From Piper betle (lineage: Eukaryota; Streptophyta; Magnoliopsida; Piperales; Piperaceae): 64,000 nt of DNA. The notes below the pieces were generated by a model, which was not told where the DNA came from, made no database searches, and saw only the letters and a list, made by a program, of their open reading frames with translations. Positions 12,226-24,527 of this stretch are shown piece after piece (positions within the stretch are counted from its first letter, which is position 1; the number at the start of each line of letters is the position of its first letter). The stretch lies in NCBI GenBank assembly GCA_033002965.1, contig JAURVB010014869.1:1-64000 (forward strand), read 5' to 3'. Both the position numbers and the translations under genes were made by a program.

Positions 12226-12698
12226 CTAATTAGCAACAGATGGGATGGGGGGAAGACGCTCATTCTTCTTAGCATACCCATCAACCCTAAAGATGAAGCC
12301 AGATTTAGGGGAAGTTGAGGACTCCTGATCGTGAACCTTGAAGACCCACAAGCTCACAACTGCATTCTCCCTAATGTTGCCATGCCGAAGCACCTCCCCC
12401 ACTCCTCACTCTCAATGAAGCAGCCCTGTTCTCCAGCTTTTGCCAGTTTAATGGTCATCTCGAATCCCAAGGTTCTGGGGGCATAGCCTTGGCACTTCAA
12501 TCCCTGCCCATACAGTATCTGGTCTGTGAGGTGGAGCTGTATGAAAGGCAGCAGTTGCAGGCTAGGCTTGGCTTCCAGTTTTTTCTCGGTGGTGAGCTTT
12601 TTCATGAAAGGTCGAAGGAGATGGATCCGGCCGATGAATTTGGCTCCCTTTGCTCTGATCATTTGATCCACAACTTGTTGAGCTCTTGCGTCGTCCAT
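12226..12698 (-). pseudogene. B3-like DNA-binding protein with a one-base frameshift
   Basis: Start at 12698 (MDDARAQQVVDQM), chosen because it lies about 95 bp after a clear TATA box. The frame runs through FIGRIHLLRPFMKKL, a LQLLPFIQLHLTDQILYGQG segment and GFEMTIKLAKAGEQGCFIESEEWG. At a run of five Gs (about 12389-12393) it shifts: the original frame ends soon after, but the +1-compensated frame continues as EVLRHGNIRENAVVSLWVFKV and later GFIFRVDGY to a stop at 12226. VSLWVFKV...GFIFRV parallels VSLWRFV...CFLFMA of the gene at 1652 and the end of the plant B3/DUF313 domain. With six Gs the whole would be one protein of about 157 residues. It is either a recent pseudogene or a homopolymer error in the assembly. 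The B3 assignment is inferred. Confidence 0.55.
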
Positions 12699-12789
12699 GT
12701 CTAGAAAGGAAGTGGTATAGCAATTGGGAGAGGTGAGGTTGTGTGATGTGTGTATGTGTGGTGCAATTAGATGGCTGTCTAACAGGCTC

Positions 12790-12799
12790 TTATATATAC
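12790..12799 (-). promoter_or_regulatory. TATA box of B3-like gene 2
   Basis: On the minus strand TATATATAAG is followed by a leader of roughly 60-70 nt and then the ATG at 12698, a textbook plant core-promoter layout. Confidence 0.6.
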
Positions 12800-13295
12800 A
12801 GTGGTGGTGGTTAGGAGCCAACTGTGTGATTGCATGCAAGCAAACTTGTCGCTGATCAGCTAATGGACGTGAAAGCAGGCATGGAAGTAATGCATGCATG
12901 ATTCGAAAACATGTATTTCACAAAGCATAACTCATGTGGGTTTGAGCATCGCACATTCTAGTCAGAATTATCATGAAAATGGTAGCACTTGGAAGCTAAA
13001 ACATGTATTACTAGCTAGGAAAGATGAATAAATTGCAGTTTTGGTGAGTTTATTAATATGAAAGTAGTAATAGATGGATCATAGAATTAGGATGGGTGTC
13101 TGATTGGGTGCAATTTGCATGATGCAACCAGCAGTAGCAGCAAGTGAAGAGTGAGGTGCGGTTAGTAAGTTGATGAATAGAAGCATACAACATAACATGA
13201 GCAACTAATAACAGAAAAAGTTGTTAGATTGGGACTTGCTGGAAATGGCACAGTCATGAGAAAATAATAAACAAGTTCAGAAAACGTGGGCGGGG

Positions 13296-13544
13296 TATTT
13301 TGGTTAGCTCTCCCCACCGTTGATGACCTCTATCATCAATGGTGGGACACTCAGCGTCGGCCCTTAGCGTTCCCATCGGTGCTCCTACAGCCGTAATTTT
13401 TTTGAGCCACATTTAGGTTCACCCAGGAGTGATGCCGTGCCGGGAGTGATGTCGTGCATCTCCACTGTCGATCATCATGAAAATCGATGATGGAGATGCA
13501 CAGCGTCTCTACCGGCGTCGCTCTTGGGAGGAGCTAAATTTTTC
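13296..13544. mobile_element. Fold-back/MITE-like element related to the 7.8-kb MITE
   Basis: Ends read TTAGCTCTCCCC on the left and GGGAGGAGCTAA on the right, close to the termini of the MITE at 7764. Inside are two nested hairpins: CCACCGTTGATGA/TCATCAATGGTGG (about 13315-13346) and GTGCATCTCCA/TGGAGATGCAC (about 13452-13501). GGCGTC motifs near the right end echo the smaller MITE. A target duplication is not clear. Confidence 0.5.
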
Positions 13545-14700
13545 AATTTTTTCCTCTTTAATTAGTGCCTATTTTGGTTTGCTTAATGTACTGTGGATCA
13601 TTTGGTAAGTTGGTCTTGTCAAAATCGGACCAAACCACTCAAGGTTATTTTATTAATTGGACAAAAACTAAATAAAACTTGATAAGTAAATTGATCAAAT
13701 TGAACAAATCCAGTTTCGGTTGATTTTAACTGACTTCAACCACACTAATGAAAATGATAAATTGTGTCTTATATCATTAGTGCTCACTCTTTATTAGTTA
13801 CTATAATTATTCTTAAATCTTATTAATGAAAAAAATATATTAGCACACACTTGAGGGCTAATTAGAAACGTATCACGAAAAATTACATCAATAAGGTTCC
13901 AACTTGGGATATTGTATAATAGATGCACAATAGATTATCAAGTTTTCATTTCTTTCACGTGTATACTCAAAACATCTTTAATGGAATTGACCAAAATAAC
14001 AATTTTACAAGTTATTATTATATATTATAATTATTAGAGGTACATAAAAGCATAATTTAAAATGACAAAGAAAAGCGGAGGAAGTGATGCAAATAAGATT
14101 TGGTTTAATATTTTATTCCGACCAAAAGCCGACCAAGCCAACCAAAATAAATTCAATTGGCTTTGGGTTTAATTCAACCGAATTAAAACCAAATCAAAGT
14201 AGAACCAAAATAAACTTCGAAAATAGGTTTGGTTCGATCACTTTTGGTTAACCCACCAAACTTTGCTCGGCCCTTAGCTTCAGGTCACTAGACGAACTTA
14301 TGGTTTTTGTTACGGTGACAAATTTTACGCAGACGTGGCAAAGCTTTGATACTGGCTACCCATGGCAAGAAGCCAGAAATATTTGACTTGGGCTTCTAAC
14401 ATGGGGAAGCCCGTGTCAAAATTTTTGTCACATGCATTGCATAGCATTTGTGCTTACACCTACGTCAAATGTTTGAATCTTTTTCAAAAATATAGAGGAG
14501 ATTTATTGCATACGTTTTCAAGGGAAAAAATTAGGAGCCGAAGTCCCACTTTTTCTCCCACCCTTACCCATTGCCCACCTCCTTTGTCTCCTCCCGCCAA
14601 TGCTACTGGTATTATTCTGCCCATTGGCACCTTCCACCCACCCACCTCCACTCACTTTCCCCCTCTTCTCCCCTTTCTTTTTTCTTCCTACCGTCTCATT
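13545..14700. other. AT-rich intergenic DNA
   Basis: No supportable gene. The ORF at 14362-14715 is a chance frame across a pyrimidine-rich stretch and runs into the LTR start at 14701. Confidence 0.4.
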
Positions 14701-15912
14701 TGTAAAATTATGTGACTCGATTCAAAATTTTATAGTAGCAAACTAGTCGGTTTAAGCCGTCAGTTCGAAACGAGTTAGTTTCATAACCCATATACAGAGC
14801 CGAGGCCAATATTATGAATGATAAGGGTCAAGTGTACTCAAATATATAATGATAATATTAGAAAAATAATAATAAATGAGTGATCAGAGTATATAACTGT
14901 ACGCAATTGTCTTTTTTATTTATTTAATCCTAAAATTATTTTTAAGCCGAATAACACATTAGGGTGCATTATATAGTAGTTTGGGTGGGTTATTAGTTAT
15001 ACAACACGTCATTTTGATGTTATTGAGTATATTATATTTTATGGTATTTTTTCATATTTTTTAAGATTTTTTTAATTTATTAAGAGTTAATTACTATTTT
15101 TTATTTAAGTCAGAGTTGATTCAACTTTTAATTAAAAAATTACCATCAAAACCCTCACACTGACGTTCTCTCCCTCTCCCCAGATCTCCACCCCGACGAC
15201 ACTGTCGACGCATCCTCTAGTCACCACACAGCCGCCTATCAATGCCACCTCCTCTGCTAGAGCGTCATCGTGTCATCCCCTATCTTCCAGCCTCCACCAG
15301 GTCTCCACGATGACCCGACTCCGAGCCTTGCACCGCATGCTTTGATGCGGATTCCTCCACCGACAGCACCGCTCCGCTGTCACCATGCTGCCATCGACAC
15401 CCCCTTCGACCAAGACATCTTATCCCCCCCCCCCAATCCTCCACTGTGCACCACCGCCGAGACCAGCCAACCGACCCACCATCGTTGCCGGCGATCATTG
15501 TCATTGTCATCGCCCTCACCATTACCATGGTTGCATCAAACTAATCGAGCCAATGCCGACCCATAGCCCCAATCACCTTACTGGAAAAGTAGCCAAAAAA
15601 TTGATGGAAAACCTAGAAAATCGAATTTGCTAGAAAGTGCTGGATTTTCACCGAATTTGTCCAACCAAACCCGATCAAAATTTAGATGTCATCGGGTGCC
15701 GAATCCGAATGTCAAACCACATGACAAACCCTAGTCGTCGCTGATCACCAACGGCACGATGCATAATTAACTCCAATCTAATTAGTTAAAATTTTATAAT
15801 TATTATTACAACATGCTATAATTTGATTGATTGACATAGAAAACTATTTTTATTGTAAATAAAAATGAATTTTCATGATTTGAATAAAATAAATGCTAAT
15901 GAACTAATAATG
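14701..15912 (+). mobile_element. Oldest plus-strand LTR, piece 1 (5' part)
   Basis: Starts TGTAAAATTATGTGACTCG, a decayed version of the family start TGTAAAACCCGTGACTCG. It then follows the same order of landmarks as the other copies: TAGTCGGTTTAAGCCG, GCCGAATAACACATTAGGG, GGGTTATTAGTTATAC, a long T-rich tract, then the GC-rich block (about 15170-15560) and a CCCTAGTCGTCG segment. It stops where the minus-strand LTR begins; continuation at 21581. Confidence 0.75.
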
Positions 15913-16691
15913 TGTGACACCCCGACTTCGGTTCACGTAAGAACTAGATCGAAAATGTCGTGAACGAGTCGAGTTAATGTTTAAAGCAACTAGTCTATAG
16001 GACTCAATCAATAATATAAATCAAAGTAACCCGCTGGGCATCAAGAGAATGGAAGACATCGCTAAATACACATAAAAAATACATCAAATATAAGTAAAAG
16101 TATAAAAGAAAATAATTGCGCTAAACTCAAGTGTGTGTAGCATTTATCGGTCCTCCCACCAAAGCCAACTCAGAATCACAAAACCTACATATATAATATG
16201 AAAAACATCAGTAACAAGTGTTACTAATCTAGAAATAACTAAAAGTCAAACTAGAACAAGAGAGTTGACCCTCCTGTTAAATGAAAACCTTTATACTCCT
16301 TCACAAAATCTCTCATAAGGGTATTAATTAAGAGTTATCAACCTCACCCAACAGCTTCCCCTTTCTATCTCATCTCATGCTTCATCAATTTTAAAAATTA
16401 TCCCTTGCACGGGAACATCACTTTTTTTCCTTTCAGCTCTCTACATTCTTCATATCACTCCTGGCCCTAAGTACAGAGGCCAAGTACTCTCGGGCGTGCT
16501 CCTTCAATACCCTTTAAAATCACAAGTCTAGACATGTGCTACATTACAGTACCCATAAATCTCCACACTTCTTCGGGTTTGAGGAACTCAAAGGTGGAAT
16601 TGTCATGATCCCTCGCGAATGGAACAGACACTCACCATATCCAGAACCCACTTTGACTAGCACGTGTGCCCTATCTCAAGATGAGGTAGTC
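15913..16691 (-). mobile_element. Older minus-strand LTR, piece 1 (LTR 3' end)
   Basis: Begins with TGTGACACCCC, the complement of the family end GGGGTGTTACA, and carries in reverse the conserved CACTTCTTCGGGTTTGAGGA and CCTGGCCCTAAGTACAG blocks. It is interrupted at 16691 by a younger LTR of the same orientation. Confidence 0.75.
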
Positions 16692-19199
16692 TGTAAAACC
16701 CCGTTCCAGCTCACTCGTGAACCGACCCGAAAATGTCACCGGCGACCGAACCGTTCGTTAATCTACTAGATTCGGTTAAGCCGACCCGGATCTACTCTCG
16801 GCGTCTCAAGATGGAGATGCAAATGTGAAATGCATGAATGGGAACAATTGGGTTCTAACGCGGTCCTACATGCATGCTATGATGTACAAGCAAAAACAAG
16901 ACAAAACAATAAATGAGAAACCAAAAGAAAATATATGCTATTACGGAAAAACGGACAGAGTTTCCCCTAAAAGTGCAATAGGGGCCAACCTGTCCACAAC
17001 AAGGGTATATAAATATTTTATGAAAATACGATAACACATACCAATCTACATTGACATTAAATCATTATCTCATTCGTTTTTACCCGAGCCGAGTCTGAAC
17101 TCCAAGGCTCCCTACTCATTCATATTTATCAGTTCGTTTCATAACAAGTAATTCATTCAAGCAAACACATCAAAATTATCATTTACATAACAATAACACA
17201 CCATCATTATACATACGTTACACGCGGCAGGTACATGTGTGCGCGGTTCCGTGCTGCTCCTCCGCAGTCCCGACAGCTTTCATCGCTCGCATTCCTCACC
17301 TACATATATATAGAAAAACCGTCAGTAACGAGTGTTACCGGCCCAGAAAATAACTAATATCAATCTGGCACAGGAGAGCAAACTCTCCTGTTGAATCAAA
17401 ACCATATACTTCCTCAAGAACTCTCATCAGGGCACATACGGGAGCCGTCGCCGCTCGGGTCGACAGCATCCCCCTTTCTTTCTCATTCTCATACCTTGGC
17501 CATTTCTCTATCGCTTCTCGCATCAAATTTCATTCCTTACTGCCCTCTGCACCTTCCATATTACTCCTGGCCTTGAGCACAAAGGCCGAGCACTCTCAGG
17601 CAGTCGCCTTCAGTACCCTTTGAACCACAAGTCTAGACATGCGCTGCATTGCGGTACCCGTAAACCTCCACACTTCTCCGGGTTTGAGGAACTCAAAGGT
17701 GGAGTTGTCCGGATCCTTCGGGAACGAAGTGGGTTCTCCCCAGCTCCAGAGCCCGCTCTTCCGAGCACACGCCCTATCTGAAGACGTGGCCGCAAGTAAC
17801 CCTCATCCCATCTCTCACCGAAAACGCGAAAACTATACATATATAGGCCTGGGTTGGGATTTATACAATAGGCCCGAAGGCAACTTGAGCTGGATCTGAA
17901 GTTCGAAAACAAACTCGAGGGATCTCATCCTCGAGGGTTATTAATCCGAAAAAAGAACTGTTGGCTAAATGGCCCGAGTTAAGTGGGATCCGATAAAACT
18001 CCACTTAACTCCTCTTGCACATGATAAATCAAATACACAATAGAGTAGCGTAAAAACAGAGAACGAGTCCTAAACGGACCTGGTAGAAGCTCCAAACGGG
18101 TCCACGCGCCTAGGCGGCGAGCTCCTACACCGTACCTACACAATCAAGCTAAAAACTAACGCCTGCATGATGAATCACACATCCTATAGCATGCACACAC
18201 ACTCAACACAATTACGCATCAATCAACACACATCAACCTATATCAATTCTAGCAAGTCTACTTAGGCTAGTTTGCATTAGATAATGGTCATTACCTAGTT
18301 ACCCTAATTAGTTTCTTAGCCTCCATTTTTAACACCACTCAATCAAACAAATTTCATATTTTATCCTTAATCAAATCTACATTTATATATATTATTATAA
18401 CATACAATTCACCAATCCTAGCATGCAATTCTAATAATCAATACTTTCAAATAATTAAATTAAAATAAATTATACCTCGCGTCGTCAAAAATTGGGTGGC
18501 GGCGGCGGCGTGCTCCGATCGGGGCTGCGGCCGACCTCGACGGCGGTAGGGATGATGGGGGAAACGTCGGCAACAGCGAGAGGGTGGTCGTTGGGGTCAC
18601 AGCGGCGGTGGAGGCGGCCCAAACAGCGACAAAATCCAGCCCGGAGTGGCGACGGCCGAGGCGGCCTCGTGGCATCGCGGCGGCGCGCTGGCGAGCGATC
18701 TGTGGCCGGGGTGGGTTGTTCGTGGCGAGAATGGAGAAAATATACTCCAGTGGCAGTTTCATAATTAAGTATTGACTCGATTCCTACTTGAGTCAAAATA
18801 ATAACTAGTTTGTAATAAATTCTAAAAAATCTAGAAAAATATGGAAAAATCCCATAAAATAAAACAAACACAACAACATCCAAATGACATGCTCTATAAC
18901 TAATAACCCACCTGAATATGATCCAACACATCCTAATTCGTCATTCGGCCCTAAAAATATTCTACGATCAAATAAAAATAACAATCAATACTGCATACCT
19001 CCATATACTTGATAACCCATTTTTCATCATCTTGCAGGCGTTATCATCGTACACTTGAGCATACATGACCCTCATCGCTCATAACTCACAGCTGGCCTCA
19101 GCTCAGCTCGCGGTCCATGAAGCTGACTCAACTCAAACCGACAGTTGAACCGACTGGTTCACTCCCGTAAAACTCTGACTCTGAGTCACGGGTTTTACA
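16692..19199 (-). mobile_element. Younger minus-strand solo LTR nested in the older one
   Basis: Runs from TGTAAAACCCC (LTR end, complemented) to CACGGGTTTTACA (LTR start, complemented), about 2.5 kb. The flanks TAGTC (16687-16691) and TAATC (19200-19204) form a 4/5-matched target duplication, and the host LTR resumes on the other side. It includes a complemented TATA region near 17835, the conserved GGTTTGAGGAACTCAAAGGT block, and a GC-rich block at 18490-18720. No internal region or second LTR, hence a solo LTR. Most of the T-rich and U3 landmarks are retained. Confidence 0.8.
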
Positions 19200-19837
19200 T
19201 AATCGGTTTTCCCCTGTCTCACATCTTACCGAAAAACTCAAAAGAATCATGTATAGGCATGGGAAGGATTTATATAATAGGCCTAAAGGCTAGTTGCAAT
19301 GGATCTGTTTTTCAAAATATACTTGAGGGTACGTCTAAATGACCCGCATTAAGTGAGTCTAATAAAATAATCACTTAACACATCTTGTGATCTGGAAATC
19401 AAATTAATAATAGTAGTACAACGATAAAAAGTTAAAAGAGTCCTAACGGATCTATCGTCCAAGCTCAAGGCGTGATGTCTCCTCTACGGCGAGCGCGAAC
19501 TCAAAAACCTTCATCGAAGCCCACTGCGCAGTAAAATACCAACATCTCTATATGATACATGTTTGTGGCGTGTGCTCACGTCATCAGTACAGTCTAATAA
19601 AGAAGATTGCTAAATAAACCTAAAACTAAACATATAGCATATAAATCGAGACATAATAATGGAAATAATTAATAACAAATAATAAATAAATAAATGCATA
19701 CACACATGAATAAATAAAATAATAATAAATACATTAAAATAATCAATACTCTAATCATAAATAATAATAGCATAAACTATATAAATACATGGCTAAACAC
19801 GAGTAAATATCACATATACTCGTGTTAGTAAACATAG

Positions 19838-19877
<40 letters not shown>

Positions 19878-21580
19878 CCATTCAATAAATAAATAAATAT
19901 TTAATTTTAATTAATCATGAATAATAATAATAATAATATCATAGTCATCATAGTTATCCAATTCAAAATACACAATTAAATAGAAATAAATAATAACATA
20001 CATGCACTGAACAAATAGATAAGTAAATAAATAAATAAAGACAATTTAATAAACATGAATAAGATTAATATTAATAAGTAAATATATAAATTATAATAAT
20101 AGATCATCACATGAGCACTCATCATATACGACAAACATCTAAATAAAAAGAATAAACAATATTAAATAAATAAATAAATAAACAAAATTATACATCACAA
20201 TATGCTCAATAATGTGAATGTATCTAAACTAATGTAATGGTTATCGAATTACCAAAAACGGTCAAAAAATAATCGAAAATGAGCCAAATCGGGTTAACTC
20301 GCTAAATTGAATCGGGTCGGTCGGGTTACCTCGGTTTGGGTAAGATAAACTAGTGGGTTGGGTCGGCTGGCCTAGTCTAGACTGCTAGACACGAACACGG
20401 ACATGGACATGGGCAAGTAGGTGGACATGAACGAGTGAACAGGATTCGGGGTGGCGGATGCGATATGGGCAAGCGGATGCGACGAGGGTGTATGGGTTCG
20501 ACGGGGTCAGCGGTGTCCGTCACTAGAAAACACTGATGGCGGCACAACTAAGGTTGCCACCGATTGGGATCGACAGCCCTGGCGACGAGGAAGATAATGG
20601 TGGTGGCTATCGGCAGAGTCCAACTACTGGCAGGCCGAAAAAAAGGGTGAAAAAAGGAGCCAAATCGCCATGGGTGTGACAGCATCGCCGGCGGCGATCG
20701 CGGCCACGATGGTGACCATGGGTAGTCTCAAAATGAAGATACCAATGAAGGTAATCTATCTGGGTGGTTGGACCAGCCAAAGGTGGCGACTGCAATGGCC
20801 CCAGTGGCCGTGAGTGCTACCAATGGAAAGCCTATTGTGAGGTAGTCCTTGGGGTGCTGGTCCAGTGGTGGGGGGCAAGCCGAAGTGGCAACGGCGCTAG
20901 GGGTGTAAACTCTAAAAATTGTAGGAAATCTTTGGAAAATAACATGTTGAAGCTAGGGCTGATGTGGATGGCTCAGATCTTGCCACATGGCATGATCAAA
21001 ATGTCTGACAACTCATGACATATGGGGCCCACCTGTGGGTATATGCAATATGTATATGGATGGAAAGCTCAGATCGAGACCACCCAAAGTTAAAGTGACT
21101 TGAATCCTAAAAGTAGCTCTATATGCAGGAATCAAGACAAGAAGGCTAAATAGGCCTCGAATCCTCAACTCAATCAGGTGAAAACCTATGACTCAATCAA
21201 GCTGGGCTCACAGGGACACAATCTGATGATCTAAAATCCCTATGATGCATGCAAAGGAAATACCCTAAAAATCCCAAATGAATACTAAACACTGCAATGG
21301 CCTAAATCTAGGCCTACAACCTTGGCTAACCCATAAAAATTATTTGTATACCGCGTGTATACAGTGATAACTCATGCTCTATTGTAGCCTATCTCAAGCT
21401 ATCATCTGCATGTTAGGCATACACAGTCGCCATAATATGCTATTACGGCCATCTGGGCCTCATACTCATGATTTGAAAACTGGTTTGGCTATACACAGCT
21501 CACTAGAATCAACTCAAGACTGGCCCAAACTGGGAAAAACTATAAGCAAGTAAAACCCTAACCCAAAGCTAGGTTTTAGA
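19200..21580 (-). mobile_element. Older minus-strand LTR, piece 2
   Basis: Resumes the host LTR: GGATTTATATAATAGGCC, TTAAGTGAGTCTAATAAAA and GGCGAGCGCGAACTC correspond in order to the other copies. A central stretch (19650-20230) is expanded with ATAA-type simple repeats and a TA run at 19842-19875. The GC-rich block follows (about 20290-20930), and the piece ends with GTAAAACCCTAACC and GGTTTTAGA, the decayed terminal inverted motif of the LTR start. With piece 1 the total is close to 3.2 kb, matching the family. Confidence 0.65.
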
Positions 21581-22656
21581 TTAAATAACTTAAGTATGAA
21601 TTGTTAATTAATTGTAGTGTAACTTAGAAAAACTCGATGTGCATAGGATTAATTAGTGTTAGTTATAATATTGCTAAATGCACTAGTTAGAGCATCTTTG
21701 ATATGATTAATTGACTTGATGAATTGGATTGTGAATGCTTTGATGTGACTTTGATATAGGATATGTGAATGCATCACAATAGGCGTTAGCTTTTAGTTTT
21801 GATGTATATGTATAGAGTAGGAGTTTGCTGTATAGGCGTGTGGACAAAATTAGAGCTTTTACCAAGTTCATCTAGGACTCGCTTCTGGTTTGACTCGTTC
21901 ACTTTATCATGATTTGTTTTAATGGGTAAGCTGATGTGTCGAGTGGTGGATTTATCGTATCCCACTCCACACTAGCCATTTAGTCGTATGAATTTTTGGA
22001 GTAATAACCTTCGAGTTTGTTTTTGAAAACTCAGATCTAGATCATAATGCCTTCAGGCCTACAATATTAAAATCCTTACCCAAACCTATGTATATTTAGT
22101 TTTATCAGTGTTTTCTAGTGACATGTGAGTCAAGGGAAAGTTGAATCACGCACACCGAGAGCGGGTGCGTGCCAGTCAAAGTGAGCTCTGGATTGGTGAG
22201 CAGGTTGTTCAATTCCCGATGGATCTTAACAACTCCACCTTTGAGTTCCTAAAATCCTGAGAAGTGTGGAGGATTATGAGTACTACAATGCAGTGCATGT
22301 CTAGGCTTGTGGATTCAAAGGGTACTAAAGGTGCTTGTCTGAGAGTACTCAGCCTCTGTGCTCAGAGCTAGGAGTGATATTGAAGATGTAAAAGGCTTAT
22401 GGATAATTAATTTTCCCACATAAGGGATAGTTTGAAAATGTTGAGGCATCTAACAAGTCAGAATGGGACGCTATCGAGTCGAGGTCAATGGCTCCTAATT
22501 AGTGCCCTTATAAGAGTTTCTAATGGATAAGTATATAAATAATTTCATTTAATAGGAGAGCCAGCTCTCCTGTATCAGTTTGCTTATTAGTTATTTTTGG
22601 ATCAGTAACACTCATTACTGACATTTTTGTATTATATATGTAGGTGAGAATCAAGA
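21581..22656 (+). mobile_element. Oldest plus-strand LTR, piece 2
   Basis: Continues the LTR begun at 14701: GATATAGGATATGTGAATGC, GGCGTTAGCTTTTAG, CTTCAGGCCTACAATATT and the CTCCACCTTTGAGTTCCTAA block all occur in family order. It ends at CAAGA (22652-22656), the target duplication of the inserted chromovirus. Confidence 0.75.
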
Positions 22657-24527
22657 TGTAAAACCCGCAACTCGAGTCGGGGTTTTATAGTCACTAGCTA
22701 GTCGGTTTGACCGTGGTTCGAATCGGTTCAGCTTTCAGAACACGTGTACGGGGCCGAGGCCAACCGTGTGCACGTGCTATGAGGGTTTATGTATACCCAA
22801 GTATCGATGATAGCGTCAGATACGCATCAGCAGACTGAGTTATCAGTAGATATGAGAGTATACAGTTGATGATTTTTATTTTTTTCATGTCGTGGCCGTA
22901 GAATTAGTCTAGGTCGAATAACGCATTAGGATGTGTTAGATGGTATTCGGTTGGGTTATTAGTTATACGGCATGTCATTTGGATGTTGTGGTGTTTTATT
23001 TGATTTTATGGGATTTTTCCCAATTGTTTTGAATTTTTCTAGGATTTATTCCGAGTCAGCTATCATTCTTGACTCAAGCCAGTGTCGAGTCAAGTCTTAT
23101 TTACAACTTTGCCACCACCTTATACTTCTCATCCTCTTCCCCGACACTTTCCCTTCACTGCCCAAACCCTAGCCGCCGCCCTGAGATTTTGCCACCGCCG
23201 CCGAGAGCACCCCACCGCCGAGAGCACCCCACGGCCGATCGACGCCGGCCAGCCCGGCCGTGTCGTTGCCCTGTCGCCCCGACCACACCCGGCCACCGTC
23301 CAGCCGTCGCGACGCCAAAAATCGCAACAATTTCGTGGCTGCTCCCGACGCGATTACGCCGCTGTCTGTGCCGGACCGTCGCCACCTTGACGTCGAAGCC
23401 CTTCCCCTCGACTTCCCCTACCTTTCCCCCTTACCTAGTGCCGCCGTTGAGGCCGGCCGTGGGTCTGATCGGACCGACCGACCGCCCTGACCGAACTCGA
23501 CACCGCCGTCGGTGGCCATCGCCGCCGCGGCTGCCCTTGTCATCACCACCATTGGGTCAAGCTCGCCAAGACGGTGCTAACCCCTACCTCCGATTGCCCC
23601 GCCCGAGCAGTTGCCGAAAAACCCCTGAGCTCGCCTTCACCGCCTTTGTCTGTCGGCACCGATTTCAGCGCCGATCGTGAGGTGGATTTTCCTTCTTTTT
23701 TAGTATTATTATATGCACGTTGTGGTCATGGTAGCATATTATAATTAATTTTATTAACTTCATGATTTTAGTTTAATTAATCGTGAATTATGATAAACAT
23801 GTTATGATTAGCGTAGATTGTGTTGTGTGATGTAAATGCTCACTAATGAAATTGTTAGTAAACCACTAAATAGTTAATTAAATGCTTGTTAACTAGTTAC
23901 TTTATGAATTTGCATGATTTAGGTTTTGCATGCTCGGAGTAAGTTAAACGGATTAAATTGATTAAACCATTGTCACCTAATTAGAATAGGTATGTTTTGA
24001 AATTGGAATTAAAAGTTCTAGGTAATAAGTAACGTATGAAATCATAAAATTATTAACTTACTTGACAATTAGAGATTTAGTGTGATTGTTGAGATAATTG
24101 TCATGTTTGATTAGATTAGTGTATCCATGTGGATGTATTAGTTATATAGGTGTGCATCATATATGTATGGGTGTTAGTAAATAGTTATGTTCATGTAGGT
24201 TCGCTGCAGGAGCTCCCCGTCTAGGCACGAGACTATGCTTGGAGCTTCTGACAGGTCCGTTATGACACGCTTCTCAGGTTTTATCGCTCTACCCTATCGG
24301 TGATTTGATTTATTGATTGTAGAACGTGTCAGGTGGATGATTTATCGGACTCCACCTAACACGGGTCATCTGGTCGATTGTTTTCAGAATTAATAACCCT
24401 CGAGGATGAGATCCCTCAAGCTTGTTTTTGAAAATAAGATCCACCTCAAGTTGCCTTCGGGCCTATTATAATAAATCCCGACCCAGCCCTATAAATAGTT
24501 TTATTGAGTTTTCAGTGAGACAAGAGA
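22657..24527 (+). mobile_element. 5' LTR of Tekay/Del-type element, truncated after the promoter
   Basis: Starts TGTAAAACCCGC and matches the 3' LTR closely (scattered substitutions) from 28562 to about 30470. It includes the CTATAAATAG box at 24489-24498. Similarity ends at GACAAGAGA, just past the predicted transcription start, so roughly the last 1.18 kb (R/U5) is missing together with the primer-binding site. The preceding 5 bp CAAGA match those after 31647. Confidence 0.85.
24489..24498 (+). promoter_or_regulatory. LTR TATA box (5' LTR)
   Basis: CTATAAATAG, conserved in position with 30424-30433 of the 3' LTR and with TATATATATG in the copies at 39310 and 63175. Transcription is expected to start about 30 bp downstream. 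Confidence 0.6.

Noticed and set aside
14362..14715. 117-codon plus ORF
   Set aside because: No domain, low-complexity C-terminus, and it runs across the boundary into the LTR at 14701.
23069..23680. 203-codon plus ORF and overlapping frames rich in P, R, A
   Set aside because: Lies in the GC-rich LTR block; several frames on both strands are open at once and none is kept between copies, so it is compositional.
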